A stretch of 60,798 nucleotides of DNA from Bacilli bacterium (GTDB taxonomy: Bacteria > Bacillota_I > Bacilli_A > RF39 > UBA660), in contig JAFXXB010000033.1 in NCBI GenBank assembly GCA_017542465.1, positions 1 to 60,798 of the forward strand, read 5' to 3'. The translations under genes were made by a program, and so were the position numbers. The notes below the pieces were generated by a model, which was not told the DNA's origin, searched no databases, and saw nothing but the letters and a program-made list of their open reading frames with translations. Below are positions 1-7,859 of this stretch, piece by piece (the first letter of the stretch is position 1; each line of letters begins with the position of its first letter).

Positions 1-837
1 AATTGGTTTCCAGGTCATATGAATAAAGCTCGTAAGGAAATGATAGAACTATTACCACAAGTAGATTTAGTATATGAAATAATAGATTCTAGAATACCTA
101 AGAGTTCTAAAATAGTAGATATAGATAATATTGTTAGAAATAAACCTAGAATATTAATTATGTCTAAAGTAGATTTATGTGATATAAATGAAACTAATAA
201 ATGGAAGAGTTATTATGAATCTCAAGGTTATAAAGTAGTATTAGTTAATTTTAATGATGCTAATGATTTTAAAAAGATTGTTAATGCAACTAAAGAAATA
301 TCTGATGAAATAAATAATAAGAGAATTAATAAAGGATTAAAACCTAAAGAGATAAGAGCATTAGTTGTAGGTATACCTAATGTAGGTAAATCTACATTCA
401 TTAATAAGATGGCAGGTAAGAAAGTTGCACAAGTAGGTAATATGCCAGGTGTAACTAAGAATTTAGTATGGTTAAAAACAAACTATAATATAATATTACT
501 TGATACTCCAGGTATTCTATGGCCTAAGTTAGACGCTCAAGAGTTAGCTTTGAACCTTGCTTCATGTGCTGCTATTAATATTGAAATATTAGATAAACAT
601 GAAGTCGCATGTCATATATTAAATAAATTAAGTTCATATTATCCTAATATATTAAAAGAAAGATATAACTTAGATGAATTCAATAATGATCTTATTGAAG
701 AATCATATGAAATAATAGGCAAGAAATATGGATGTTTAATTAAAGGTGGAGAAATAGATTATACTAGAGTATCTAATCAAATAATAAATGATATAAGAAA
801 TGAAAATGTTAAGAATATAACATTTGATAGAAGATAG
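1..837 (+). CDS. rbgA: Ribosome biogenesis GTPase RbgA/YlqF (5' partial)
   Basis: This is a circularly permuted GTPase of the RbgA/YlqF family, which in Gram-positive bacteria acts in late assembly of the 50S subunit. The reading frame is open to base 1, and the codons before the first ATG (position 19) read NWFPGHM, the conserved family N-terminus (usually a few residues after the start). The gene therefore begins just left of the window and is not a 272-residue protein. The permuted G-motif order is visible: G4 (SKVD) comes first, then G1 (GIPNVGKST), then G3 (DTPG). The C-terminal helical domain is present to the stop. It is followed directly by an intrinsic terminator and by rnhB, the neighbour of rbgA in Bacillus as well. 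Confidence 0.95.
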   Translation, partial: NWFPGHMNKARKEMIELLPQVDLVYEIIDSRIPKSSKIVDIDNIVRNKPRILIMSKVDLCDINETNKWKSYYESQGYKVVLVNFNDANDFKKIVNATKEISDEINNKRINKGLKPKEIRALVVGIPNVGKSTFINKMAGKKVAQVGNMPGVTKNLVWLKTNYNIILLDTPGILWPKLDAQELALNLASCAAINIEILDKHEVACHILNKLSSYYPNILKERYNLDEFNNDLIEESYEIIGKKYGCLIKGGEIDYTRVSNQIINDIRNENVKNITFDRR

Positions 838-855
838 TAATAACTATCTTTTTTT
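832..855 (+). terminator. Intrinsic terminator after rbgA
   Basis: A 7-bp stem (AGATAGT/ACTATCT) with loop AATA overlaps the rbgA stop codon and runs into a T tract. Confidence 0.8.
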
Positions 856-863
856 GTTATAAT
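855..863 (+). promoter_or_regulatory. Extended -10 promoter for rnhB
   Basis: TGTTATAAT (TGn plus a perfect TATAAT) lies directly after the terminator T tract and 21 bases before the rnhB start. No recognisable -35 box is present at normal spacing; that stretch is the terminator hairpin. Confidence 0.6.
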
Positions 864-884
864 AAAACATGTGAGGATGATATA

Positions 885-1529
885 ATGTTTAAAGTAGATA
901 ACATAGATTTATTATCTTATGAAAAAGAATTATATAAAAAAGGTATAACTAAAATATGTGGAACAGATGAAGTTGGACGTGGACCTTTATGTGGGCCTGT
1001 CGTAGCTGCTGCATGTATATTACCTGTTAATTATTGTATAGAAGGATTAACTGACAGTAAAAGATTAACTGAGAAAAAAAGAGAAAAGTTATATGATATT
1101 TTAATAAATGATCCTAATGTTATATATGCAGTAGGTATAGTAGATGAAAAAAGAATAGATGAAATAAATATAAGAGAAGCATCTAAAGAAGCTATGATTC
1201 AAGCTATTAATAAGTTAAGTGTTAAGCCAGAGCATGTTTTAATAGATGCAATGAACTTAGATATTGATATTCCCCAAACAGCTATTATACATGGTGATGC
1301 TTTATCATTATCTATTGCTGCTGCATCAGTTATAGCTAAAGTAACAAGAGATAATATGATGATAGAATTAGATAAAACATATCCTGAATATGGATTTGGA
1401 AAACATAAAGGATATCCTACTAAAGATCATATTGAGGCTGTTAAGAAATATGGTGTATTACCTTTTTATAGGTTTACATTTTCACCAATAAGTGAAATAA
1501 TTAAAGATGATAATAAGAAGGGAAGATGA
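885..1529 (+). CDS. rnhB: Ribonuclease HII
   Basis: RNase HII cleaves RNA in RNA-DNA hybrids and removes single ribonucleotides misincorporated in DNA. The 214-residue length is normal for the family. The signature DEVGRGPLCGP lies near residue 28, giving the first catalytic Asp-Glu pair. A later acidic residue in VLIDAMNLD and the C-terminal Asp in KVTRDNMM complete the usual metal-binding set. GKHKGYPTKDH near the C-terminus is also characteristic. The start is preceded by GTGAGGATG-type spacing. The stop is 4 bases before the LtaS-like gene, so both are probably on one transcript. Confidence 0.96.
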   Translation: MFKVDNIDLLSYEKELYKKGITKICGTDEVGRGPLCGPVVAAACILPVNYCIEGLTDSKRLTEKKREKLYDILINDPNVIYAVGIVDEKRIDEINIREASKEAMIQAINKLSVKPEHVLIDAMNLDIDIPQTAIIHGDALSLSIAAASVIAKVTRDNMMIELDKTYPEYGFGKHKGYPTKDHIEAVKKYGVLPFYRFTFSPISEIIKDDNKKGR

Positions 1530-1533
1530 GTGA

Positions 1534-3657
1534 ATGAAGAAGCTTATTTTTAATAGATTAGTACTTAGTACTTTAATATTATTTATAGTTACTTTCTTTT
1601 GTGAAGTATATGTTAGAGTATTAGTTGAAAGCCCAATATTTGCTTTTCCAACTATTAGAATAGCTATATCATGTTTAGCTATTGCTTTATTCTATTCATG
1701 GTTATTTCATTTCTTTAAACCAATAATACAAAAAGTATTTAACATTATTTATGTTATAGCAGTTACAGTTGGTTTATTCTCTGAAATGTGTATGTATATA
1801 AACATTGGTTTCTTTATGGGATTAGGTAATGCTGAACAAGGTGGCAAAGTAACTGATTATATATTTGATGTTATGAAATCACTTGATTGGTCTTACTGGA
1901 TTTTATTTGTTCCTTTAATATTAGGATTAGTTTATTATATATTCTTTGAAGGTAAAATAATTAAAATGTTTAAAAAGATTAAAGGGAAAAAATATACAAA
2001 ACCTCAAAAGATATTTATTGGAGTTTTACCTTTATTCATTGTAGGTATATTATTAGGTATTCATTATATAACTATTAGATCAGATAAATTCCAAGATCCA
2101 TTACAATTAGATCCAAATTATGCTGTATGGTTATATCCAAGTAATTCTAATATGTCAGTTAATAACTTTGGTGTAATTATGTATTTATATTCTGATACTA
2201 AGAGTATGATGAAACATACAACAGAAGAAGATGTGGCATATTTATATCCTGAAGCATCTGAAGGTGGAGTTACTCCTAAAGAGGAAGTAGTTGAACCAGA
2301 TTATAAGAGAGAAATAAATGATGCAGCATGGAATGAATTAAATAATAATACATCTGATGGAACTTATAAGAAATTAAATAATTATTTTATGAATAGACCT
2401 ATATCTCAAAAGAATGAGATGACAGGAATATTCAAGGGTAAAAATGTAATAGTAATGTTAATGGAATCTGTTAATGAAATAGCTATATTAAATGAAAATG
2501 ATTTCCCAACATTATATAAGATGTATCATGAAGGTATAAGTTTTACTAATAACTTTACTCCAAGAAATAACTGTTCAACAGGTAATAATGAAATGACAGT
2601 TAATACATCATTATATACAATTAATAATACATGTACTGCAAATACATATACAAAGAATGTATATCCAGAAGCATACATGTCAATGTTTAAAAAGATAGGT
2701 TATTCAACATCTGCATATCATGATTATACTCAACATTATTATTATAGAGGTACTTATTTACCTCATATGGGTGCAGATAAATACTATGGTGTTGATGATT
2801 TAGGAATGAAATGGAATCCTATTTATCAAGAATGGCCTTCTGATAAAGTAATGTTCCAACAAGCTAAAGATAAATATATGAAGAATACTCCATTTGCAGC
2901 ATTCTTTGTAGGTGTTACAACTCATAGAACTTATAATCAAGCTTCTGAGTTTGGTGATAAGTATACATATCTATGGAAAGATAAGAATTATCCTATAGAA
3001 ACTAAGAGATATTTATCTAAGATGAAAGAGTTAGATTTAGCTCTTGAAGAATTATTAAAAGAGTTAGAAGAAGAAGGTATTTTAGATGATACTGTTATAG
3101 CTTTATTTGGTGATCATTATCCATATGGATTAACTGATACTCAAATAAATGCATACTTAAAAGAGAATGCAACATATACAGTTAAGAGTACATCAACAAC
3201 AGATCATAATGTTGACAGAACTCCAATGATAATATATAATTCAGGTCTTAAGGAACCAGTAGTAGTTGATAAATATACAACTATAATTGATTTATTACCT
3301 ACATTATTTAACTTATTTGATGTAGAGTATGATCCAAGATTATATTTTGGAACTGATGCATTCAGTAAGATTCATCCAGATAGAGCATATTTTGTTGATG
3401 GATCATGGCAAGATAAGAATGCTTCATATTATGCACCATCTGCAAGATTAACTTACTTTGAAGGTGCAACTAAATATGATGCAACAGCATTAAGAAATAT
3501 CAATGCTGATATTAATCAAAAACAATCAATGTCTGCATCAGCTATTAGATCAAATTATTTCAAATACTTAGGTGAAGGTTTAGAAAAATATGCATATCTA
3601 AACAAGCCTAAAGAAGAGGAAAATAAAGAAGAGACTACTGAAGGACAAACAGAATAG
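1534..3657 (+). CDS. LtaS-like alkaline-phosphatase-superfamily membrane enzyme
   Basis: This 707-residue protein has the lipoteichoic acid synthase architecture. About five membrane segments (within residues 8-185) precede an extracellular sulfatase-fold domain. Key positions of the LtaS active site can be matched: the Glu in VIVMLMESVNE, the nucleophilic Thr in CSTGNNEMTVNTSLY, and the Asp-His pair in LFGDHYPYG. The family transfers glycerol phosphate from phosphatidylglycerol to a lipid-anchored polymer. pgsA, which makes the phosphatidylglycerol substrate pathway intermediate, lies at 55.4 kb. The C-terminus ends in a Glu/Lys/Thr-rich tail. Substrate is inferred; other phosphoglycerol or phosphoethanolamine transferases share this fold. 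Confidence 0.82.
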   Translation: MKKLIFNRLVLSTLILFIVTFFCEVYVRVLVESPIFAFPTIRIAISCLAIALFYSWLFHFFKPIIQKVFNIIYVIAVTVGLFSEMCMYINIGFFMGLGNAEQGGKVTDYIFDVMKSLDWSYWILFVPLILGLVYYIFFEGKIIKMFKKIKGKKYTKPQKIFIGVLPLFIVGILLGIHYITIRSDKFQDPLQLDPNYAVWLYPSNSNMSVNNFGVIMYLYSDTKSMMKHTTEEDVAYLYPEASEGGVTPKEEVVEPDYKREINDAAWNELNNNTSDGTYKKLNNYFMNRPISQKNEMTGIFKGKNVIVMLMESVNEIAILNENDFPTLYKMYHEGISFTNNFTPRNNCSTGNNEMTVNTSLYTINNTCTANTYTKNVYPEAYMSMFKKIGYSTSAYHDYTQHYYYRGTYLPHMGADKYYGVDDLGMKWNPIYQEWPSDKVMFQQAKDKYMKNTPFAAFFVGVTTHRTYNQASEFGDKYTYLWKDKNYPIETKRYLSKMKELDLALEELLKELEEEGILDDTVIALFGDHYPYGLTDTQINAYLKENATYTVKSTSTTDHNVDRTPMIIYNSGLKEPVVVDKYTTIIDLLPTLFNLFDVEYDPRLYFGTDAFSKIHPDRAYFVDGSWQDKNASYYAPSARLTYFEGATKYDATALRNINADINQKQSMSASAIRSNYFKYLGEGLEKYAYLNKPKEEENKEETTEGQTE

Positions 3658-3667
3658 GAATGATTTT

Positions 3668-5686
3668 ATGAAACTTGTAATAGTGGAATCTCCAGCTAAA
3701 ACTCATTCAATTGGTAACTACCTTGGAAAAGATTTCAAGGTAGTTTCTTCTAAAGGACACATAAGAGATTTAGCAACAACTGGTAAATTTGGATTAGGTA
3801 TAGATGTTGATAATAACTTCGAACCTAATTACAAGATTAAAGCAGGAAGAAATAAAGATGTAACTGCTTTAAAAAAGGATGCAAAAGAAGCAGATCTTGT
3901 ATATCTTGCAACCGACCCAGACCGTGAAGGAGAAGCAATAAGTTATCATTTATATGAAGCTTTAGGATTAACTGATAAGAAGTATGAAAGAGTAGTATTT
4001 AATGAAATCACTAAGAATGCTGTTCTTGAAGCTTTTGAACATCCACGTAAGATTGATTATGATTTGGTTAAATCACAAGAGACTAGAAGAATGCTAGATA
4101 GAATTATAGGTTTTAGATTATCTAGATTAATGCAATCTAAAACTGAAGGTAAATCAGCTGGACGTGTTCAATCAGTTGCATTGAAGCTTGTAGTTGATCG
4201 TGAAAGAGAAATTGAAGCGTTTATTCCTGAAGAATATTGGGAAATAACTGCTGACTTTGATAGTTTTATAGCATCATTAGAAAAATATAATAATCAAAAG
4301 TTAGAATTACATAATGAAGAAGAAGTAAATAATGTATTATCTTCATTAGGTAAAGAATATAAAGTAACAAGTGTTGAAAAGAAAGAGAAAGCTCGTAAAG
4401 GTGTAATGCCATTTACTACTTCAACATTACAACAAGCATTAATTAATAAATATTCATATTCATCAACTAAGACTATGCAAATAGCTCAAAAGTTATATGA
4501 AGGTATTGATATTGGATCTGAAACTGTAGGTTTAATAACTTACATGAGAACAGATTCAACTAGATTATCTCCAGTATTTATAAATGAAGCATTTGATTAC
4601 ATAGAAAAAGAATATGGTAAGGAATATGTTGGTGCCGTTAAAAAGGGTAAGAAGACTGAGAATGTACAAGATGCTCATGAAGCAATCAGATGTACATCAG
4701 TTATGAGAACACCTGAAAGTATAAAGAAGTATTTATCAGATGATGAATATAAAGTATATTCAATTATATACGCAAGATCTTTAGCTTGTTTAATGGCTGA
4801 TTCAAAAATATTATCTACTACAATATTACTTGATAATAATAACTATGAATTTAAAGCAACAGGTTCTATTGAAACTTTTGATGGTTTCTTAAAAGTATAT
4901 AGACCTTATTATTCTACAAGTGATGAAGAACTTCCAAATATAAGTGAAGGAGATATCCTTAAGACTGATAAAGTAGATTCAGAACAAAAGTTTACTAAAC
5001 CTAAACCAAGATATACTGAAGCTACATTAATACAAGAAATGGAAGAGTTAGGTATAGGTAGACCTTCTACTTATGCTTCAACTATGCAATTACTTAAAAC
5101 TAGAGGATATGTAAGAGTAATAGAAAAGAAATTCCATCCTACTGAAATAGGAATTAATATAACTGATAAATTACAACAAGGTTTCTCAGATATTATTAAT
5201 GTTGATTATACAAAAGAGATGGAAGATGATTTAGATAATATTGCTGACAATAAAATGGATAATATTAAAGTATTAAGAGATTTCTATAATACTTTTGAAC
5301 CATTGGTAGAAAAGAACTTTAAAGAAATGGAAAAAGATGCACCTGAAGAAACTGGTGAAACTTGTCCTGAATGTGGTTCACCTATGGTTATTAGACATGG
5401 TAAATATGGTAAATTTGAAGCATGTTCAAATTATCCTGAATGTAAGTATATTAAAAAAGAAGAAAAAGAAACTGTTGAAGTGTGTACATGTTTAAAATGT
5501 GGCAAACCAATAGTTGAAAGAAAAACTAGAAGAGGTAAAGTCTTCTATGGTTGTTCAAATTATCCTAAATGTAAAGAAGCATTCTGGGATAAACCAACTG
5601 GTGATGAATGCCCTGAGTGTCATGCAATGCTAGTTGAAGGAAAAGATGGAATTAAATGTTCATCTTGTGAATATACAGAACAATAG
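3668..5686 (+). CDS. topA: DNA topoisomerase I
   Basis: A type IA topoisomerase that relaxes negative supercoils. The N-terminal Toprim domain starts with LVIVESPAKT and carries the acidic DPDREGEAI motif near residue 90. The catalytic tyrosine lies in GLITYMRTDSTR near residue 290. The C-terminus holds three zinc-finger modules: CPEC with CSNYPEC, CLKC with CSNYPKC, and a shorter CPEC with CSSC. The 672-residue length suits a Firmicutes TopA. An SD-like GGAATGA precedes the start. The stop codon abuts the promoter of the small RNA described next. Confidence 0.97.
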   Translation: MKLVIVESPAKTHSIGNYLGKDFKVVSSKGHIRDLATTGKFGLGIDVDNNFEPNYKIKAGRNKDVTALKKDAKEADLVYLATDPDREGEAISYHLYEALGLTDKKYERVVFNEITKNAVLEAFEHPRKIDYDLVKSQETRRMLDRIIGFRLSRLMQSKTEGKSAGRVQSVALKLVVDREREIEAFIPEEYWEITADFDSFIASLEKYNNQKLELHNEEEVNNVLSSLGKEYKVTSVEKKEKARKGVMPFTTSTLQQALINKYSYSSTKTMQIAQKLYEGIDIGSETVGLITYMRTDSTRLSPVFINEAFDYIEKEYGKEYVGAVKKGKKTENVQDAHEAIRCTSVMRTPESIKKYLSDDEYKVYSIIYARSLACLMADSKILSTTILLDNNNYEFKATGSIETFDGFLKVYRPYYSTSDEELPNISEGDILKTDKVDSEQKFTKPKPRYTEATLIQEMEELGIGRPSTYASTMQLLKTRGYVRVIEKKFHPTEIGINITDKLQQGFSDIINVDYTKEMEDDLDNIADNKMDNIKVLRDFYNTFEPLVEKNFKEMEKDAPEETGETCPECGSPMVIRHGKYGKFEACSNYPECKYIKKEEKETVEVCTCLKCGKPIVERKTRRGKVFYGCSNYPKCKEAFWDKPTGDECPECHAMLVEGKDGIKCSSCEYTEQ

Positions 5687-5715
5687 TTGATTTATAGAAA
5701 GTATTATATTATAAT
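5687..5715 (+). promoter_or_regulatory. SigmaA-type promoter of the candidate antitoxin RNA
   Basis: TTGATT, 17 bases, then TATAAT begins one base after the topA stop codon. It predicts a transcript starting near 5722. No plus-strand gene follows before the hairpin at 5774, so the promoter appears to serve a non-coding RNA. Confidence 0.75.
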
Positions 5716-5721
5716 TTAAGT

Positions 5722-5812
5722 ATGAAAAAGGAACATGAAATTGGCATAGTTGAGTGTTACCTTATATTGTGGTAAATCACCTAACTAGTTTTAGTTAAGT
5801 GATTTTCTTTTA
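5722..5812 (+). ncRNA. Candidate antitoxin RNA of a type I toxin-antitoxin locus
   Basis: A roughly 90-nt RNA is predicted between the promoter at 5687-5715 and the strong hairpin plus T-rich tail at 5774-5810. It carries no plausible reading frame. It converges on the minus-strand hydrophobic peptide gene, and their 3' regions overlap, as in the Bacillus TxpA/RatA and BsrG/SR4 arrangement. Its 5' part (5730-5756) repeats the predicted 5' end of the toxin mRNA in inverted orientation. The RNA itself is inferred from the promoter and terminator only. Confidence 0.6.
5774..5810 (+). terminator. Hairpin terminator shared by the convergent transcripts
   Basis: The stem AAATCAC-C-TAACTA / TAGTTA-A-GTGATTT has 13 pairs, one mismatch and a GTTT loop. 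On the plus strand it is followed by TCTTTT. On the minus strand it starts 4 bases after the peptide stop but lacks a good U tract, so termination there may be leaky. Confidence 0.8.
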
Positions 5813-5893
5813 TATAAGTGTTAAATATAACAAATATAATAAAAGGAAGATAATAATGATTAAAGATAAGATTAAAAAATCCTTCTTACACAT
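5810..5893 (-). CDS. Small hydrophobic peptide, candidate type I toxin
   Basis: A 27-codon frame on the minus strand begins MCKKD and then consists almost wholly of Leu, Ile, Phe and Tyr from residue 6 to the end, enough for one membrane helix. It has one of the best ribosome-binding sites in the window, AAAGGAGG, 8 bases before the ATG. A hairpin lies just after the stop. Size, one-helix composition, strong SD, and an oppositely transcribed RNA overlapping its 3' end are the hallmarks of type I toxins of Gram-positive bacteria. I do not recognise the sequence as Fst, TxpA or BsrG. Toxicity is inferred. Confidence 0.68.
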   Translation of the reverse strand: MCKKDFLILSLIIIIFLLLYLLYLTLI

Positions 5894-5959
5894 TTGTATC
5901 GCCTCCTTTCAGTTGTTGAAATTAGGCAATCACTCAACTTATTTCATGTTCCTAATTCA

Positions 5960-5988
5960 ATAATACCATAGTAGTCTAAAGGATACAA
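5960..5988 (-). promoter_or_regulatory. Candidate promoter of the toxin mRNA
   Basis: On the minus strand, TTGTAT (5988-5983), 17 bases, then TATTAT (5965-5960). The predicted start is near 5952, giving a 5' leader of about 59 nt that begins with the inverted-repeat sequence. The -35 match is only moderate. Confidence 0.5.
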
Positions 5989-5996
5989 ACAAAATT

Positions 5997-6030
5997 AACT
6001 CAAGAATTATCTTGAGTTTTTATTTTTAAT
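5997..6030 (+). terminator. Intrinsic terminator upstream of the preQ1 riboswitch
   Basis: The stem AACTCAAGA / TCTTGAGTT with loop ATTA is followed by a T-rich run. Its right arm contains the -35 box of the next promoter. Confidence 0.75.
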
Positions 6031-6040
6031 AATATATAAT
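6012..6040 (+). promoter_or_regulatory. Promoter for the preQ1 riboswitch and transporter
   Basis: TTGAGT, 17 bases, TATAAT. The -35 lies inside the right arm of the preceding terminator. The predicted start is near 6047, so the transcript begins essentially with the first stem of the riboswitch. Confidence 0.75.
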
Positions 6041-6048
6041 TAATCACG

Positions 6049-6084
6049 TACTAGTTAACCTACACATCCTAGTATAAAAAAGGG
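6049..6084 (+). promoter_or_regulatory. PreQ1-I riboswitch
   Basis: Stem P1 is TACTAG (6049-6054) with CTAGTA (6069-6074). The loop contains CCTACAC, matching the preQ1-I core CUACAC. It is followed by TATAAAAAA, as in the Bacillus queC aptamer. Loop ACC can pair with the GG of AAAAAAGGG to form the pseudoknot. That segment adjoins the SD (AAGGAG, about 6085-6090), so ligand binding probably limits translation of the transporter downstream. The motif and the function of the next gene agree. Confidence 0.82.
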
Positions 6085-6097
6085 AAGGAGAATTTTA

Positions 6098-6763
6098 ATG
6101 AATAATGTGTTATTAATTTTTATTAATATAATAGTATCTTTTACAATTGTTGTATTAATAGAAAAAATATTTAAGAAGGAAGGACTATATGTTTGGGCTG
6201 CCATTGCATTAATCATGGCTAACATACTTGAATGTCAAACTGTTGGTTTATTTAATGGTTTTACATCTACATGTGGTAATGTATTATTTGCATCTGTATT
6301 CTTAGCTACAGATATCATGAGTGAAAAGTATGGATCAGAGTATAGTAAGAAAGCAATTAAACTTGCAGTACTTGCTATGATATCATTTACTATAATTATG
6401 CAAATAGGTTTATTATTTACTCCTGACGCATCAGATTTTGCTCATGATTCAATGGTAACATTATTTAGTTTAAACTTAAGAATAACTATATCTAGTTTAG
6501 TTATGTTCTATATAAGTAATAATTTAGATATATTCTTATTTGATAAGTTAAAGAAGAAATTACCTAAACAATTATGGTTAAGAAATAATGTAGCTACAAT
6601 TATATCTAATGTATTAGAAAACTATTTCTTTATATTCTTTGCATTTGTAGGTATATATGATGTTCCAACAATGTTAAATATTGCGACTACAATATCTGTT
6701 GTTGAAATAGTAATAGCTATATTTGATACACCATTCTTATATATAAGTAAGAAGTTAAATTAA
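6098..6763 (+). CDS. yhhQ: Queuosine precursor transporter, VUT/YhhQ family
   Basis: A 221-residue integral membrane protein with about six hydrophobic segments. It carries the YhhQ/VUT (DUF165) signatures ATDIMSEKYG near residue 70 and a C-terminal FDTPFLY. The family imports queuosine precursors such as preQ0 or preQ1 for tRNA modification. The preQ1-I aptamer directly upstream independently supports this role. No queuosine synthesis genes are in the window, so salvage is likely. The gene is a single transcription unit ending at the hairpin over its stop. Confidence 0.88.
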   Translation: MNNVLLIFINIIVSFTIVVLIEKIFKKEGLYVWAAIALIMANILECQTVGLFNGFTSTCGNVLFASVFLATDIMSEKYGSEYSKKAIKLAVLAMISFTIIMQIGLLFTPDASDFAHDSMVTLFSLNLRITISSLVMFYISNNLDIFLFDKLKKKLPKQLWLRNNVATIISNVLENYFFIFFAFVGIYDVPTMLNIATTISVVEIVIAIFDTPFLYISKKLN

Positions 6764-6786
6764 AGAGTGTGATACTCTTTTTTATT
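6762..6786 (+). terminator. Intrinsic terminator after yhhQ
   Basis: AAAGAGT / ACTCTTT stem with a short loop GTGAT, then a T run; it overlaps the stop codon. Confidence 0.8.
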
Positions 6787-6807
6787 TTAATTAAAATGTA
6801 AGGTTAT

Positions 6808-6848
6808 AAGTGCATATATTGAATGCACTTAAAAGTTGGTATTATAAT
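6808..6848 (+). promoter_or_regulatory. Promoter with palindromic operator candidate for the XRE regulator
   Basis: TTGAAT (6819-6824), 18 bases, TATAAT (6843-6848). The inverted repeat AAGTGCAT (6808-6815) / ATGCACTT (6823-6830) overlaps the -35 box, which suits repression, possibly autoregulation by the XRE protein. The operator role is inferred. Confidence 0.6.
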
Positions 6849-6894
6849 ATAAGTGTAATGAGCTATACTTAAGCCATGAAAGGAGATAAGTCCG

Positions 6895-7812
6895 ATGAAA
6901 TTTGGAGATAATTTAAAATCAATTAGAAAAATGAAGAAAGTTTCTCAAGAAGATCTTGCTGATAAGTTAGGAGTATCAAGACAAAGTGTATCAAAATGGG
7001 AAACAGGTGAAAACTATCCTACCATGCAAAATATAGTTTGTTTATGTTCTATATTTAAATGTAAGATGAATGATTTAGTACATGAAGATTTTGATGATCT
7101 AGATTTCTTGGATGAAGAGATTAAAATGAGTGTAGTTAAATTAAATGAAAAAGAGCAAAAGAATATTAAGGTTATAAGTAATATATTATTTATGATTGCT
7201 AGAATAGGAGCAATAATATCTAGAGTCGCTATGGGATTTGTAGTAGCTGCTATGATATTCGTTCCAATACTTATAAATAGTATAGAGATTAATGATAATA
7301 GAATAATTAGTAATGGTAAAGTATTTACTGTAACAGAAATTCATGATGGTGTTAGAATATCATCTTCACAAAATGAACATATAATTATATCTGATATAAA
7401 TAATAAAGATGTAGAATTAATTAAGAATGCTATAACTAAACAAAGTAAAACTAAATTAATTATTTTTATTGAATTAGGTTTTGCATTTATAGTTGCTTTC
7501 TTAGTATTTATATCAATGGCTTTATCTAAAATGGATAAGTTATTTGTAAATATTCATGATGGTGAGACTCCATTTACACTTGATAATATTAGTTATTTAA
7601 AGAAGATGGCATATTATTTTATAATAGCTATAGTTTTATCAGCTATAGGATCTACAATGTTTAATATAGGTATTGGTGTAGATAATGTAGTAGAATTTAA
7701 TCTATTTAATATAACTGAAATAATATTCTTATTTGCTATGTCTTTGGTATTTGAATATGGATATCGTATTCAACAAGATTCAAAAGGTAAAATGTATGGA
7801 AAAGAAGATTAA
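6895..7812 (+). CDS. XRE-family regulator with DUF2975-like membrane domain
   Basis: The first 65 residues form a Cro/CI-type helix-turn-helix, with SQEDLADKLGVSRQSVSKWE as the recognition region. The rest resembles the membrane domain often called DUF2975, with four hydrophobic segments near residues 95-125, 185-205, 240-260 and 275-290. Such proteins combine DNA binding with a membrane anchor, and their signal is unknown. A perfect SD (AAAGGAGATAAG) precedes the start. The gene stands alone between two terminators and has a palindrome in its own promoter, suggesting autoregulation. It is not tied to the YibE/F pair by a shared transcript. Confidence 0.85.
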   Translation: MKFGDNLKSIRKMKKVSQEDLADKLGVSRQSVSKWETGENYPTMQNIVCLCSIFKCKMNDLVHEDFDDLDFLDEEIKMSVVKLNEKEQKNIKVISNILFMIARIGAIISRVAMGFVVAAMIFVPILINSIEINDNRIISNGKVFTVTEIHDGVRISSSQNEHIIISDINNKDVELIKNAITKQSKTKLIIFIELGFAFIVAFLVFISMALSKMDKLFVNIHDGETPFTLDNISYLKKMAYYFIIAIVLSAIGSTMFNIGIGVDNVVEFNLFNITEIIFLFAMSLVFEYGYRIQQDSKGKMYGKED

Positions 7813-7827
7813 TTTCTTCTTTTTTTA
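7801..7827 (+). terminator. Intrinsic terminator after the XRE regulator
   Basis: AAGAAGA / TCTTCTT stem overlapping the stop codon, followed by a run of Ts. Confidence 0.8.
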
Positions 7828-7836
7828 TGTTATAAT
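7828..7836 (+). promoter_or_regulatory. Extended -10 promoter for the YibE/F pair
   Basis: TGTTATAAT directly after the terminator T tract, with no -35 box. Confidence 0.6.
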
Positions 7837-7859
7837 TTTGTTTATACAATGGTGATTAT

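Larger units (their letters stand above)
5730..5952. repeat. Long-range inverted repeat flanking the toxin gene
   Basis: GGAACATGAAAT...AGTTGAGTG (5730-5741 and 5748-5756) is matched in reverse complement by CACTCAACT and ATTTCATGTTCC (5931-5939 and 5941-5952). The arms are 21 matching bases each, with a 6-base versus 1-base interruption. The right arm coincides with the predicted start of the toxin mRNA. Read-through of the shared hairpin would let the mRNA 5' and 3' ends pair. Confidence 0.9.

Noticed and set aside
5856-5963. A 35-codon plus-strand frame (MIKDKIKK...) with AAGGAAG upstream, antisense to the candidate toxin
   Set aside because: The plus-strand RNA predicted from 5722 should end at the hairpin near 5810. 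The frame has no promoter of its own, and its sequence is explained by the minus-strand gene and its SD.
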